Below are positions 6,652-15,870 of a DNA stretch of 26,271 nucleotides, piece by piece. A program made the translations under genes and the position numbers. Within the stretch, counting starts at the first letter, position 1. Each line of letters opens with the position of its first letter. The notes beneath the pieces were generated by a model that saw only the letters and a list, made by a program, of their open reading frames with translations, was not told the DNA's origin and did no database searches. The stretch covers positions 1 through 26,271 of the forward strand of contig JALOCC010000025.1 of assembly GCA_023227945.1 (NCBI GenBank). The letters are read 5' to 3'. Source of the DNA: Candidatus Omnitrophota bacterium (GTDB lineage: Bacteria; Omnitrophota; Gorgyraeia; Duberdicusellales; 4484-171).

Positions 6652-8654
6652 CTAAATACCTGGTAATAGTTGAATCTCCGACCAAAGCTAAAACAATTCA
6701 TGCTATTTTAGGAGCTGACTATGAAGTTACCTCATCCATGGGCCATGTCGTAGATTTGCCTCCAAAAAGGATTTCCGTAGATATCGAAAATAATTTCCTT
6801 CCGCATTATAAAGTCATGCCCGGCAAGGAAAAAATAATAAAACAACTCAAAAAAAGCGCCAAAGGAAAGGAAATAATATACATTGCAACTGACCCTGACA
6901 GAGAAGGAGAAGCCATAGGCTGGCACATACAAGAAAAATTAGCAAAAGAAGCTGCTAAATTTTGCAGAATAACATTCCATGAAATTACAAAAGAGGCGCT
7001 AAAAGAAGCTTTTGCAAACCCTTCAACTCTTGACCTGAATAAAGTTAATTCTCAAATTGCAAGGCGTGTCTTAGATAGAGTGGTTGGTTACAACCTTTCG
7101 CCGCTTTTATGGAAAAAAATAGTAAGGGGATTATCTGCCGGAAGAGTGCAATCTGTTGCTTTGAAATTTATTGTTGACCGGGAAAAAGAGGTAAAAGCCT
7201 TCATTCCTAAAACCACCTACTCTGTTTCCGCAACCTTTAAGGTGGGTAATGAAACATTCTCTGCGAAACTTGAAAAATATAAAACCAACAAAGCAATATT
7301 CGAAACAAAAGAAGCTGCGCTTAAATGTATAGAAGAAATAAAAAATGAGCACTTTGCGGTAAAAGAAGTAATAAAGAAACAGTCAAAACGCAATCCGCCG
7401 TCGCCGTTTACAACTTCCCTGTTGCAGCAGGATGCCTTTAATAAACTGCGCTTTTCTTCGCAGAGAACAATGATTGTTGCGCAAAAATTGTACGAAGGCA
7501 TTCAGGTAAAAGATGTTATGGTCGGACTTATCACCTATATGCGTACTGATTCGTTTGCGGTAAGCGACCGCGCCAAAGAAGAAGCGAAAGAATTTATAGT
7601 AAAAAAATTCGGGCAGGATTATGCAGCAAAGAAGGAATATAAATATAAAACTAAAAAATTAGCCCAGCTGGCACACGAAGCTATAAGGCCAACCAGCATA
7701 CAGAGGATAACGCGGGATGTTGCACCATACGTTTCTGAAGAAGAGACAAAACTTTACGATTTGATATGGAAAAGGTTTACCGCATCCCGAATGAGTGAAG
7801 CAATATCTGAAAGCACAAAAGCAATAATTGCTTCAAACTTCGCTGAATTTATCGCTGAAGGTCGAAAAATAGTTTTTGAAGGATACCTTAAAGTATTTGG
7901 GGTAGACGATGAAATTGAATTGCCTCAGTTACATGCCAAACAGAATTTAATATTGGAAAAATGCGAGATTTGCGAGCATACGACAAAACCACCCGCAAGG
8001 TTTAATGACGCTTCCTTGGTAAAATTACTGGAAGAAAAAGGAATAGGCAGGCCTTCCACTTATGCACCGATAATTTATACTCTTCTTAAAAGAAATTATA
8101 TAAAAAGGGAACGAAATGCCCTTCAGCCCACGGACTTAGGCATAAAAGTGAGTGAGATGCTTGGAAAATATTTTTCCGAAATAATAAATGAAGACTTTAC
8201 CGCACTCATGGAAGAAGAGCTTGATAGAGTTGAAGAAGGAAAAATGGAATGGCAAAGAATATTGAAAGATTTTTACCCTTCCTTCAAAGAAAAAATAGAC
8301 AAGGCAAGCCGTTTAATTACCAAAGAAGTTGAATTTTCTGAAAAGATTTGTCCGAAGTGCCACAGCCCGCTGGTTATAAAATGGTCAAGGCGCGGAAGAT
8401 TTTTAAGTTGTTCAAAATTTCCAGAATGTCGTTACGCGGAAAGTATTACCACCGAGATAATATGCCCGCTTTGTAAGGAAGGAAAACTCATCGAACGCAG
8501 GAATAAACGCGGACAGAATTTTTATGGCTGCTCGAAATTTCCAAACTGCCGCTATACATCCAGGCAACTACCGCAGGCTGAAAGCCCAAACGTAGGCACA
8601 GGACAAAACGAAGACAACAATGAAACTACTAGCCTTTCCGATATAGTTGAATAA
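6648..8654 (+). CDS. topA: DNA topoisomerase I (type IA)
   Basis: This enzyme relaxes negative supercoils by cutting one strand through a 5'-phosphotyrosine. The TOPRIM domain at the N-terminus shows the first Glu9 (VESPTKAKTI) and the DPDREGE metal motif at 82-88. The active-site tyrosine is Tyr297 in TYMRTDSF. RGLSAGRVQSVAL (160-172) and GIGRPSTYAPII are further family signatures. Two C-terminal four-cysteine zinc modules start at Cys568 and Cys606, and both have CSKFP.CRY as the second half. A polar tail of about 30 residues follows. At 668 residues it is on the short side because only two zinc modules are present. An ATGA junction couples it to dprA. Confidence 0.96.
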   Translation: MTKYLVIVESPTKAKTIHAILGADYEVTSSMGHVVDLPPKRISVDIENNFLPHYKVMPGKEKIIKQLKKSAKGKEIIYIATDPDREGEAIGWHIQEKLAKEAAKFCRITFHEITKEALKEAFANPSTLDLNKVNSQIARRVLDRVVGYNLSPLLWKKIVRGLSAGRVQSVALKFIVDREKEVKAFIPKTTYSVSATFKVGNETFSAKLEKYKTNKAIFETKEAALKCIEEIKNEHFAVKEVIKKQSKRNPPSPFTTSLLQQDAFNKLRFSSQRTMIVAQKLYEGIQVKDVMVGLITYMRTDSFAVSDRAKEEAKEFIVKKFGQDYAAKKEYKYKTKKLAQLAHEAIRPTSIQRITRDVAPYVSEEETKLYDLIWKRFTASRMSEAISESTKAIIASNFAEFIAEGRKIVFEGYLKVFGVDDEIELPQLHAKQNLILEKCEICEHTTKPPARFNDASLVKLLEEKGIGRPSTYAPIIYTLLKRNYIKRERNALQPTDLGIKVSEMLGKYFSEIINEDFTALMEEELDRVEEGKMEWQRILKDFYPSFKEKIDKASRLITKEVEFSEKICPKCHSPLVIKWSRRGRFLSCSKFPECRYAESITTEIICPLCKEGKLIERRNKRGQNFYGCSKFPNCRYTSRQLPQAESPNVGTGQNEDNNETTSLSDIVE

Positions 8655-8762
8655 ATCCCGTTAGAAAGAAACATCTAACGGGATCCACGCAAAATATCAA
8701 GGCATTGTTCGTAAGATAGGCAATAATCCTGCGGTAAACCGCAGAACATTTTCTAACGGGAT
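8655..8762. repeat. Inverted repeats between topA and xerC
   Basis: The arm atcccgttaga (8655-8665) pairs perfectly over 11 bp with tctaacgggat at 8674-8684. The same right arm is repeated exactly at 8752-8762. Between the two copies lies a compact hairpin, ctgcgg-taaa-ccgcag (8729-8744). The left arm could thus pair locally or with the distal copy, enclosing the inner hairpin. The distal copy ends 10 bases before the xerC start, where there is no good Shine-Dalgarno sequence. No T-tract is seen after the stems. Confidence 0.75.
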
Positions 8763-8772
8763 AAAAAACTAG

Positions 8773-9651
8773 ATGGTTCCTTTTTCTTATTATATAGATA
8801 AATTCCTGAATTACCTGACAATAGAAAAAAACTATTCCAACCATACCGTTACGAATTATCGCATTGACCTTAAGGAATTCGAACGTTTTCTTATAAACCA
8901 CGCCCCTAAGGATATAAAAGAAATCGATTATTTTATTTTACGTAAGTTCTTATCGCTGCTTTCCGAAAGAAATCTGAATAAACGTACAGTTTCGCGAAAA
9001 ATATCCACGTTAAAAAGTTTTTTTAAATTTATGGTCAGGGAAGCAGAAATAAAAAGCAACCCGGCGAATTCGCTTATTTACCCCCGCCTGGATAAAAATC
9101 TGCCGGTATTCCTGACGGAGGAGCAGGTTGTAAAAATAATAAACCTGCCAAAGGAAAATTCCATACTTAGTTTACGGGATAAATCAATCCTGGAAGCTCT
9201 TTATTCTACCGGCGCAAGAGTCTCTGAATTAGTTAAGCTTAAAATAAACGACGTTGACTTAATAAGCGGGATAATCAAAGTAATGGGCAAAGGCCGGAAA
9301 GAAAGGCTTCTTCCGTTAGGGGAACCCGCCCTGTTAAGCATCAAAAATTATCTGGATAAACGTAGCGACAAAAACCCCTCGCTATTTTTGAATAGAAATA
9401 ACGGCTCATTAACCGACAGAGGAATACGGTTAATCGTAGATAAATATATACGCCAGGCAGCAACGAATTTAAAGGTTTCACCGCATACCTTCCGGCATTC
9501 ATTCGCAACGCACCTTTTAAGCCGGGGGGCGGATTTACGAAGCGTTCAGGAATTACTGGGGCACTCCAGTATAGCCACCACGCAGATTTATACTCATTTA
9601 ACTATCGACACCCTAAAAAAGGTTTACGACAAGGCCCACCCAAGAGCATAG
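8773..9651 (+). CDS. xerC: Tyrosine recombinase XerC/XerD
   Basis: Xer recombinases resolve chromosome dimers at dif near the terminus. The 292-residue length is normal. The SAM-like DNA-binding domain occupies about residues 1-95. The catalytic domain carries Arg149 (GARVSEL), Lys173 (GKGRKER), His238 and Arg241 (HTFRH), His264 (LLGHSS) and the nucleophile Tyr273 (IYTHL). The full set is present, so it should be active. Sequence alone does not separate XerC from XerD; the position after dprA-topA favours XerC. It is not accompanied by any mobile-element gene, so a phage or transposon integrase is unlikely. The Kdo transferase gene starts four bases after its stop. Confidence 0.9.
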   Translation: MVPFSYYIDKFLNYLTIEKNYSNHTVTNYRIDLKEFERFLINHAPKDIKEIDYFILRKFLSLLSERNLNKRTVSRKISTLKSFFKFMVREAEIKSNPANSLIYPRLDKNLPVFLTEEQVVKIINLPKENSILSLRDKSILEALYSTGARVSELVKLKINDVDLISGIIKVMGKGRKERLLPLGEPALLSIKNYLDKRSDKNPSLFLNRNNGSLTDRGIRLIVDKYIRQAATNLKVSPHTFRHSFATHLLSRGADLRSVQELLGHSSIATTQIYTHLTIDTLKKVYDKAHPRA

Positions 9652-9655
9652 AATC

Positions 9656-10936
9656 ATGGAATATTTATTTTTTCTAATTTATGACATAGTGTTTATCTTG
9701 GGATTAAGCATTTACCTGCCTTTTTATATCCGAAGGAAAAAAATTAACCTATCCGCCCTTAAGCAAAAAATTGGGCTTATCGAAAAAACCGGGTTAGGGC
9801 GGCATAATACCATCTGGATTCATGTTGTAAGCGTTGGCGAATTAAATTTAATAGAAAAATTAACAAGAAGAATACATGAACTTTTCAATTACGAAATAAT
9901 AATCACAACTACGACTCTTAGCGCTAATTCGCTGGCCAGGAAAAAATACGCCAAACTTGCTAAAATATTTTTCTTTCCTTTCGATATATCTTTTATTATA
10001 AACAAAACAATCAAAGCATTCCGGCCTAAAATATTTATCGCAGCAGAGACAGAACTGTGGCCAAACCTTTTTTACCGGCTTAAAAAGAAAAATATTCCTA
10101 TTGTAATAGTAAATGCAAGGATATCCGATAGGGCATTCAAACGTTATAAAATAATACGGCCGTTTATGCGTAAGGTACTAAAAAAATGCAGCTATATCGG
10201 AGTACAAAACGAATCATACAAGAATAGATTTGTCTATCTAGGCGCTAATATAAACACAACACTAATAAGTGGAAATATGAAATTCGAAAGCCTGGATATA
10301 AACGAAAATCAGCTGGATTCCTTACGGAAAAAATATCTAAATTTACTAAAGCAGGAAAATTCATGCCTGATTGTAGCCGGCAGCACACACAATCCTGAAG
10401 AAGAAAGCTTGCTCGCCGTATACAAGGAAATAAACGCTTTGAGGAAAAACATTTCTTTGCTTATTGCGCCAAGACATCCAGAAAGAATACCGGTAATAGA
10501 AAAAATCGTCAAAGCTTACGGTTTTAATCCCGTAAAAATAAGCGACATCGACAGAATAAGCCAGCAAAGCAATAATGTTTTTCTGCTCGATACCATTGGT
10601 GAATTGCTGTATTTCTATAGTTTTTCGGATATTTCTTTTGTTGGAGGAAGCCTGTCAAATTATGGCGGACACAATATACTTGAGCCGATATTTTTCCTAA
10701 AACCTACAATATTCGGGCCAAACATGGCAAATTTCCAAGACATAAAAGAAATAATACTCAAAAACAAAGCAGGAATACAGATAGAAAATTGCGCCGGGCT
10801 GAAAGAAAAACTACTTGAATTGATAGATAACAACTCCCTGCGAAAAGAGCTTTCACTGCATTGCGCCCAGGTTTTTGAAGAAGAACGTAAAAGCTTGGAT
10901 GAAAATTTAAAAATAATATTACAATGCGTAAACTGA
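9656..10936 (+). CDS. waaA: 3-deoxy-D-manno-octulosonic acid (Kdo) transferase
   Basis: WaaA (GT30, GT-B fold) adds Kdo from CMP-Kdo to the lipid A precursor at the cytoplasmic face of the inner membrane. The 426-residue protein has an N-terminal membrane anchor (about 3-23) followed by basic residues. HVVSVGE at 56-62 contains the expected catalytic base Glu62. Other signatures are TTTTLSAN (84-91), AETELWPN (130-137), NARISDRAFKRY, ISGNMKFE, and in the CMP-binding half IAPRHPER, FVGGSLSNYGGHNILEP. These are all standard. Whether it is mono- or bifunctional cannot be told. Its 3' end overlaps lpxK by 13 bases. Confidence 0.95.
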   Translation: MEYLFFLIYDIVFILGLSIYLPFYIRRKKINLSALKQKIGLIEKTGLGRHNTIWIHVVSVGELNLIEKLTRRIHELFNYEIIITTTTLSANSLARKKYAKLAKIFFFPFDISFIINKTIKAFRPKIFIAAETELWPNLFYRLKKKNIPIVIVNARISDRAFKRYKIIRPFMRKVLKKCSYIGVQNESYKNRFVYLGANINTTLISGNMKFESLDINENQLDSLRKKYLNLLKQENSCLIVAGSTHNPEEESLLAVYKEINALRKNISLLIAPRHPERIPVIEKIVKAYGFNPVKISDIDRISQQSNNVFLLDTIGELLYFYSFSDISFVGGSLSNYGGHNILEPIFFLKPTIFGPNMANFQDIKEIILKNKAGIQIENCAGLKEKLLELIDNNSLRKELSLHCAQVFEEERKSLDENLKIILQCVN

Positions 10937-11931
10937 AAGAGTGGTATGTAAATTTTCTCGAAAAAGAAAAGAAAAGCATAATTGAGAAAATCATTAATTT
11001 TTTTCTTTTCCTGCTTTCGTTAGTTTATGGTGCTGTTATAGCATGTCGAAACTTTCTTTATAACAAGGGTATATTTCAAACATATAAATGCCCGAAAAAA
11101 TTGATAAGTATAGGTAATCTTTCCTGGGGCGGAAGCGGCAAAACCACACTTTCATTTTTTCTTTATGAAAAATTTATATCTAATTATAAAGTTGCAGTTT
11201 TACGCCGAGGCTATGGCTCTGACGAAGGAAAAATGTTTGAAGAGAAAAATATGCAGGTTTTTTCTTCGCCGAACAGAGTCAAGCTCGCAAAGGGGCTTTC
11301 GGATAAATTCGATTTGTTTATCCTGGATGATGGATTCCAGTATCGTAAATTATACCGCGACATAAATATTCTGGTTATGGCGGCACGTGAACTAAAAACG
11401 AAAACGCGGCTGTTGCCTTTAGGTTTTTTCAGGGAACCATTCAAAGCCTTGCGGCGTGCCGATATTCTAATAATCAACCATAGAAACGAGCTTAAGCCAA
11501 TTGATAGACTAATAAATAAACTGCAATCAGATTTTAAGCATTTATCTATATACACAGCAGAATATAAGTTTAAAAGAATTATAGATACAAAAAATAAAGA
11601 AATAGATTTAGGGCTCATAAAAGAAAGGAAAGTCGCCGCAGTTACAGGGATAGGTTACCCTCAGGGATTTTTTAATAAACTAGAGCAGATAGGCATTAAA
11701 ATTGATAAAAAAATAACGTATCCTGACCATTACGATTTAACCATCGATGAGTTTAACTCTTTGCAGGAAAATCTCATTAAGGATGGCATACGAGATGCCC
11801 TCATAACTGGAAAGGACAAATACCATCTGCCAAACGTGGATATAAAGATAAATTTTTATATTTTGGAAATAGAAATGGAAATAATCGAAGAACAAAGATT
11901 TTTGAATGATTTAAAAAGCCGGCTGCAATAA
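10924..11931 (+). CDS. lpxK: Tetraacyldisaccharide 4'-kinase
   Basis: LpxK phosphorylates the 4' position of the lipid A disaccharide at the inner membrane. An N-terminal hydrophobic helix (about 23-42) anchors the protein. The P-loop GGSGKT at 69-74 follows ISIGNLSW, and RRGYGSD lies at 94-100. LDDGFQY at 134-140 holds the Asp135-Asp136 pair of the family; a Tyr stands where His is common in DDGFQH. LLPLGFFREPF and RRADILIINH complete the set. The 335-residue length is typical. In the common Raetz order LpxK acts before WaaA; here the two genes overlap by 13 bases and are presumably co-translated. Confidence 0.94.
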   Translation: MRKLKEWYVNFLEKEKKSIIEKIINFFLFLLSLVYGAVIACRNFLYNKGIFQTYKCPKKLISIGNLSWGGSGKTTLSFFLYEKFISNYKVAVLRRGYGSDEGKMFEEKNMQVFSSPNRVKLAKGLSDKFDLFILDDGFQYRKLYRDINILVMAARELKTKTRLLPLGFFREPFKALRRADILIINHRNELKPIDRLINKLQSDFKHLSIYTAEYKFKRIIDTKNKEIDLGLIKERKVAAVTGIGYPQGFFNKLEQIGIKIDKKITYPDHYDLTIDEFNSLQENLIKDGIRDALITGKDKYHLPNVDIKINFYILEIEMEIIEEQRFLNDLKSRLQ

Positions 11932-11932
11932 G

Positions 11933-13738
11933 ATGTATTATTTAGCCAAACTCATACAAAAAACTCTGGAAAAATTGCCATTAGGCGTATGTTTATTATT
12001 GGGGCAATTAATAGGTTTTATTTTATCTTTAAACAGGAAAAAGTGGGAAATCTCTTTTAAAAACATAAAATCAATATTTCCGCAGAAATCAAATCGTGAA
12101 ATTAAAGCTATAATTAGACGCTCCTTCCGTAATTTCGGATTAGGCCTTATCGAAAGCTTAATCGCCGCAAAGCTATACCGCCGTATTGAGCTTCGAGGAA
12201 AAGAAAACATAGAGAGCGGCGGTGGGGTTTTAGTTGCAATACATGAAGGCAGCTGGGAACTCTATAATTTCTTTATTGCAAAGCAGTTAAAATACAAGAT
12301 GTTTGCAAAAGAACAAAAACAAAAAAATTTCGATAAATTCCTAAGCGAATTAAGAAAAAAATATTCACTCGGGGTCTGCTTCACGCTAAAAAAAGCTATT
12401 CAGGCTCTTTATGATGGCTTTCTTATCGGCATGGTTATCGATCATGGCGCAGAAGATAATGCTTTGATTGTAGACTTTTTTTCGCACTCTGTGCCAACGC
12501 CAAAAGGCGCAGTATATCTCGCCAAAAAGCTTAACAAAAAAATATACCCGTGTTTTGGTTATAGAAAAAAAGGGTTTTCACATGTAATTGAAATAGGAAA
12601 ACCAATAAATCCGGCTGAATTGGATGAATATGCACTTTTGACTAAACTCAATAAAATATACGAAAACTACCTTAAGGAATATCCGTGGGAATATCTTTGG
12701 TTCTATAAAAGATTTAAACGGAAAAAGGATATGGACATATTAATACTTAGCGACGGTAAAGCCGGCCACCTAAAGCAATCCCAGGCATTTTTGTCTGTTT
12801 TAAAGGAAGAGCACCTTATGGTAAGGGGCCAGGTTATAGAAATCAAACCAACCGGAGGAGCCGTAAGGTTTATTTCTGAGGTTTGCGCTTTTTTTGCAGG
12901 AAAACATTGTCTTGGTTGCGGCAGCTGCCTTAATCGCATGACAGATAAAGAAGCATTTGAAAAAATAAAAAGAACATATGCCGATATTATAGTTTCTACC
13001 GGAAGCAGTGTAGCTTACTTAAACCGGATAATTGCATCAACATTAGGAGCAAAGTCAGTCGTAATCTTGCGCCCGAATACCCCCCTTAGGAAATTTGACC
13101 TAAGCATAATCCCTTCGCATGACCGCATAAGTGCCAACAATAGCGTTACGATTAAAGGCGCACTTTCTTATCCGGAGGATGTTAACGAGAAAACAGAAAA
13201 CTGCAAAAAGTTTTTCCATCTAGATTCAAACAAAAAGATTTCGTTTTTTGCCGGGGGATACCTGTCCGACAAAAAGAAATATTTGGAAAATTTACAATTG
13301 TTCCTGAAAGAACTAAAGAAATTTTCATCTAAAAATAACTTTAAATTGCTTGCAAGCACATCCCGCAGAACGCAGAAAGAAATAGAAGAATTGATAGAGA
13401 AAGAACTTTATGGCTTTAAGAATTGCGAAGCAATCGTAATCCCAAGTAAAGAAAATTACGATTTTGTATTCGAAGGATTTGTAAACCTTTCGGAAATAGT
13501 TTTTGTAAGCAGCGAAAGTATTTCCATGATTTCTGAAATATTAGCATTAAAAAAACCGTGTGTCTGCGTACTTCTTGAACAATACGTGGATAAACATAAA
13601 GTTTTTCTGCAATCCTTAGAAAAAGATGTATTTTTTTCAGATAATCCATATAATATAGATGGCATTAAGCCAACGACTTCATCTATTTTTGATAACAATA
13701 AAGCTGTCATAAAAGAAGCGATTAGAAAGTTATTCTAA
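11933..13738 (+). CDS. Fusion: LpxL/HtrB-type lipid A acyltransferase + ELM1-type domain
   Basis: The 601-residue frame joins two proteins that are normally separate. Residues 1-266 form a lysophospholipid acyltransferase of the LpxL/LpxM family. It has an N-terminal hydrophobic segment, the HX4E catalytic motif as His104...Glu109 (AIHEGSWE), and the usual ending YPWEYLWFYKRFK (250-262). Residues 267-601 match the ELM1 family (bacterial relatives of mitochondrial fission ELM1). They have ILILSDGKAGHLKQSQA at the start, then STGSS, ILRPNTP, FDL.IIPSHD, FFAGG and SSESISMISE. The acyltransferase would add a secondary acyl chain to Kdo2-lipid A; the bacterial ELM1 role is unknown, though its fold is GT-B-like. 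The junction has an in-frame ATG at 12731 preceded by the purine run ggaaaaagga ending one base before it, which looks like a relic start. The lpxK stop is one base upstream of this gene. Confidence 0.82.
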   Translation: MYYLAKLIQKTLEKLPLGVCLLLGQLIGFILSLNRKKWEISFKNIKSIFPQKSNREIKAIIRRSFRNFGLGLIESLIAAKLYRRIELRGKENIESGGGVLVAIHEGSWELYNFFIAKQLKYKMFAKEQKQKNFDKFLSELRKKYSLGVCFTLKKAIQALYDGFLIGMVIDHGAEDNALIVDFFSHSVPTPKGAVYLAKKLNKKIYPCFGYRKKGFSHVIEIGKPINPAELDEYALLTKLNKIYENYLKEYPWEYLWFYKRFKRKKDMDILILSDGKAGHLKQSQAFLSVLKEEHLMVRGQVIEIKPTGGAVRFISEVCAFFAGKHCLGCGSCLNRMTDKEAFEKIKRTYADIIVSTGSSVAYLNRIIASTLGAKSVVILRPNTPLRKFDLSIIPSHDRISANNSVTIKGALSYPEDVNEKTENCKKFFHLDSNKKISFFAGGYLSDKKKYLENLQLFLKELKKFSSKNNFKLLASTSRRTQKEIEELIEKELYGFKNCEAIVIPSKENYDFVFEGFVNLSEIVFVSSESISMISEILALKKPCVCVLLEQYVDKHKVFLQSLEKDVFFSDNPYNIDGIKPTTSSIFDNNKAVIKEAIRKLF

Positions 13739-13763
13739 TCCGGATTCATCTAAAAGGAAAATT

Positions 13764-15857
13764 ATGCGCATAATGCAAATTTTACCACGTATGGAAGTGG
13801 GCGGGGTTGAACGCGGAGTTCTAGACTTGGCTATTTATTTCAAAAAAACGCAAGCCGCCAGCGTTGATGCCAGCATAGAAAATATTGTCATAAGCGGCGG
13901 CGGAAGGCTGATAAAAGAGCTGGAAAAAGAAGATATTACGCATTATGAACTTCCCGTATATAAAAAATCACTTTTTTCCCTATTTCTCATTCCTAAACTT
14001 AAAAAAATAATCGATAAAGAGAAAATAAACATTATTCATGCGCGTTCAAGAGTTCCCGGGTGGCTAAGCTTTTTCGCCTCCCGGGGAAAAAGCGCCTGCT
14101 TTGTCACAACAATTCACGGGATTTATAAAAACAAATCATCCAGCGAAGTCATGGGGTGGGGGAAATTCGTAATTTGCCCATCACGAGCTGTTGCGCGGCA
14201 CATGAAAGAGAAATTCTTTGTACCGGAAGAAAAAATCGTTGTTATCAACCGCTGGGTTAATCTGAATAAATTCAAATTTACCGAGAGCCACAAACGAAAA
14301 CAAAGCAATACCGTTGTAAGCATAGGACGAATATCGCCTTCCAAAGGTTATGAATATCTGATAGAAGGTTTTAAGAAAGTCATACGCCAAAACCCTTATT
14401 TAAAACTTAAAATAGTAGGTTCCCCGGATAAAACAAAAATGGATTACTTCCAGCACTTAAAAACGTTAGTTAATCGTTTTTCCCTAAACCATAACGTGGA
14501 ATTTTTGGGGTTTAGGCAAGACATCGAAAACGTACTTAGCGAAGCAAAGATAGCAGTGTCGTCATCCGTGATAGATGAAGCTTTTCCAAGGAGCGTGCTG
14601 GAAGCTTCAGCCTGCGGCATACCGATAATTGCAACGCAAGTTGGAGGAGTATCCGAAATAATTGAAAACGAAGTAAACGGCATAATGGTTGAACCAAAAA
14701 ATAGCGAAGCAATAGCCAGAGCCATATTGAAACTAGCGGATGATACAGCTTTAGCCGATATAATTGCTCAAAAAGGCAGGGAAAAAATCGAGAGAATGTA
14801 TTCAATGGAAAAATCCCTTAAGGAAACAGCTCAAGTTTACAGCCAAGCTTTAAGCCTAAAACGTATTCTAGTAATTAAAACCTCTTCCCTTGGAGATATT
14901 ATTCTTGCAATACCATCATTTAAAGCTCTTAAAGAAAATTTTCCGGAAGGCAAAATCAGTGTCCTGGTCCTTAAAAAGTATGCTGCTATTCTTTACGGTT
15001 GCCCTTATATCGATGAAATAATAACACTGGAAAATGACTATAAACGCCTGAAAAATATTTTAGCCATAACAAAGGAATTACGCAGAAAATCTTTCGACTA
15101 CATAATAGACCTGCAGAACAACCGTGCATCGCATCTGATTTCTTTTCTAACCTTTCCTCAATATTCTTTCGGCTATTTGCGTAAATGGGGAATATTACTT
15201 ACAAAGCATATAAGATATGTACGTAATCTCGATCCGCTTTCTTCCCAGGAAAAGATCTTGGAACTTATCGGCGCCCGCATCAAAGAAAAAAAGTTGACCT
15301 TTTGGGATATAAAAACCGATATTTCGGAAAAATTTTTGGGAAACGAAGAAAACTTAATAGGAATAAATATATCTGCTTCAAAAAAATGGCTTACCAAAAA
15401 CTGGCCGGTAAGCCATATAAAATCGCTTATTGAACTCATAAATAAAAATTTACCCTTGTACAAAGTCGTCCTATTGGGCGACCCTGACAGTAAAAGGATT
15501 ACTACGGAGATAGAGTCAACCGCAGTAAGAGCGCCTGTTAATTTATGCGGCAAAACAAACCTACAGGACTTGCCGTCGGTAATTAAACGGTTAAAAGTTT
15601 TTATCACTCCTGATACAGCCACGCTTCATCTCGCGCAGGCCTTAGGCGTACCCACAATTGGCCTTTTTGGCCCGACAGACCCGCTCCGGCATACCGTAAA
15701 AAGCAAAAATCTTTATATAATCTGTAAAGAGCTGCTTTGTTCTTTTTGCTATAACCCGAAGTGCAAGCTTGACAAGATAAATTTGTGTATGGAAAAAATA
15801 TCTGCACAGGAAGTGTTCTCGCAAATCAAAGAAATAACCACATTCGAAAAACCGTAA
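13764..15857 (+). CDS. Fusion: GT4 glycosyltransferase + GT9 heptosyltransferase-type domain
   Basis: The 697-residue frame joins two GT-B glycosyltransferases. Residues 1 to about 360 are GT4: MEVGGVERGVLDL near the N-terminus, GRISPSKGYEYLIEGF in the hinge, and a donor-binding EAFPRSVLEASACGIPII with GGVSEII. Residues about 364-697 are GT9: RILVIKTSSLGDIILAIPS at the start, TPDTATLHLAQALGVPTIGLFGPTD near the end, and the four-cysteine tail CSFC...C...C with the GT9 ending. The junction (around base 14850) contains no methionine, so one polypeptide is expected. It could add two successive core sugars. The gene lies 25 bases after the previous stop, where cggattcatctaaaaggaaaa supplies aaagga as ribosome binding site. 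Confidence 0.85.
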   Translation: MRIMQILPRMEVGGVERGVLDLAIYFKKTQAASVDASIENIVISGGGRLIKELEKEDITHYELPVYKKSLFSLFLIPKLKKIIDKEKINIIHARSRVPGWLSFFASRGKSACFVTTIHGIYKNKSSSEVMGWGKFVICPSRAVARHMKEKFFVPEEKIVVINRWVNLNKFKFTESHKRKQSNTVVSIGRISPSKGYEYLIEGFKKVIRQNPYLKLKIVGSPDKTKMDYFQHLKTLVNRFSLNHNVEFLGFRQDIENVLSEAKIAVSSSVIDEAFPRSVLEASACGIPIIATQVGGVSEIIENEVNGIMVEPKNSEAIARAILKLADDTALADIIAQKGREKIERMYSMEKSLKETAQVYSQALSLKRILVIKTSSLGDIILAIPSFKALKENFPEGKISVLVLKKYAAILYGCPYIDEIITLENDYKRLKNILAITKELRRKSFDYIIDLQNNRASHLISFLTFPQYSFGYLRKWGILLTKHIRYVRNLDPLSSQEKILELIGARIKEKKLTFWDIKTDISEKFLGNEENLIGINISASKKWLTKNWPVSHIKSLIELINKNLPLYKVVLLGDPDSKRITTEIESTAVRAPVNLCGKTNLQDLPSVIKRLKVFITPDTATLHLAQALGVPTIGLFGPTDPLRHTVKSKNLYIICKELLCSFCYNPKCKLDKINLCMEKISAQEVFSQIKEITTFEKP

Positions 15858-15870
15858 GCGTAGATAAAAG

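Noticed and set aside
8773..9651. Phage or integron integrase, hence a mobile element boundary
   Set aside because: The size and motifs are those of Xer recombinases, the neighbour is topA, and no attachment site, tRNA or phage gene is near.
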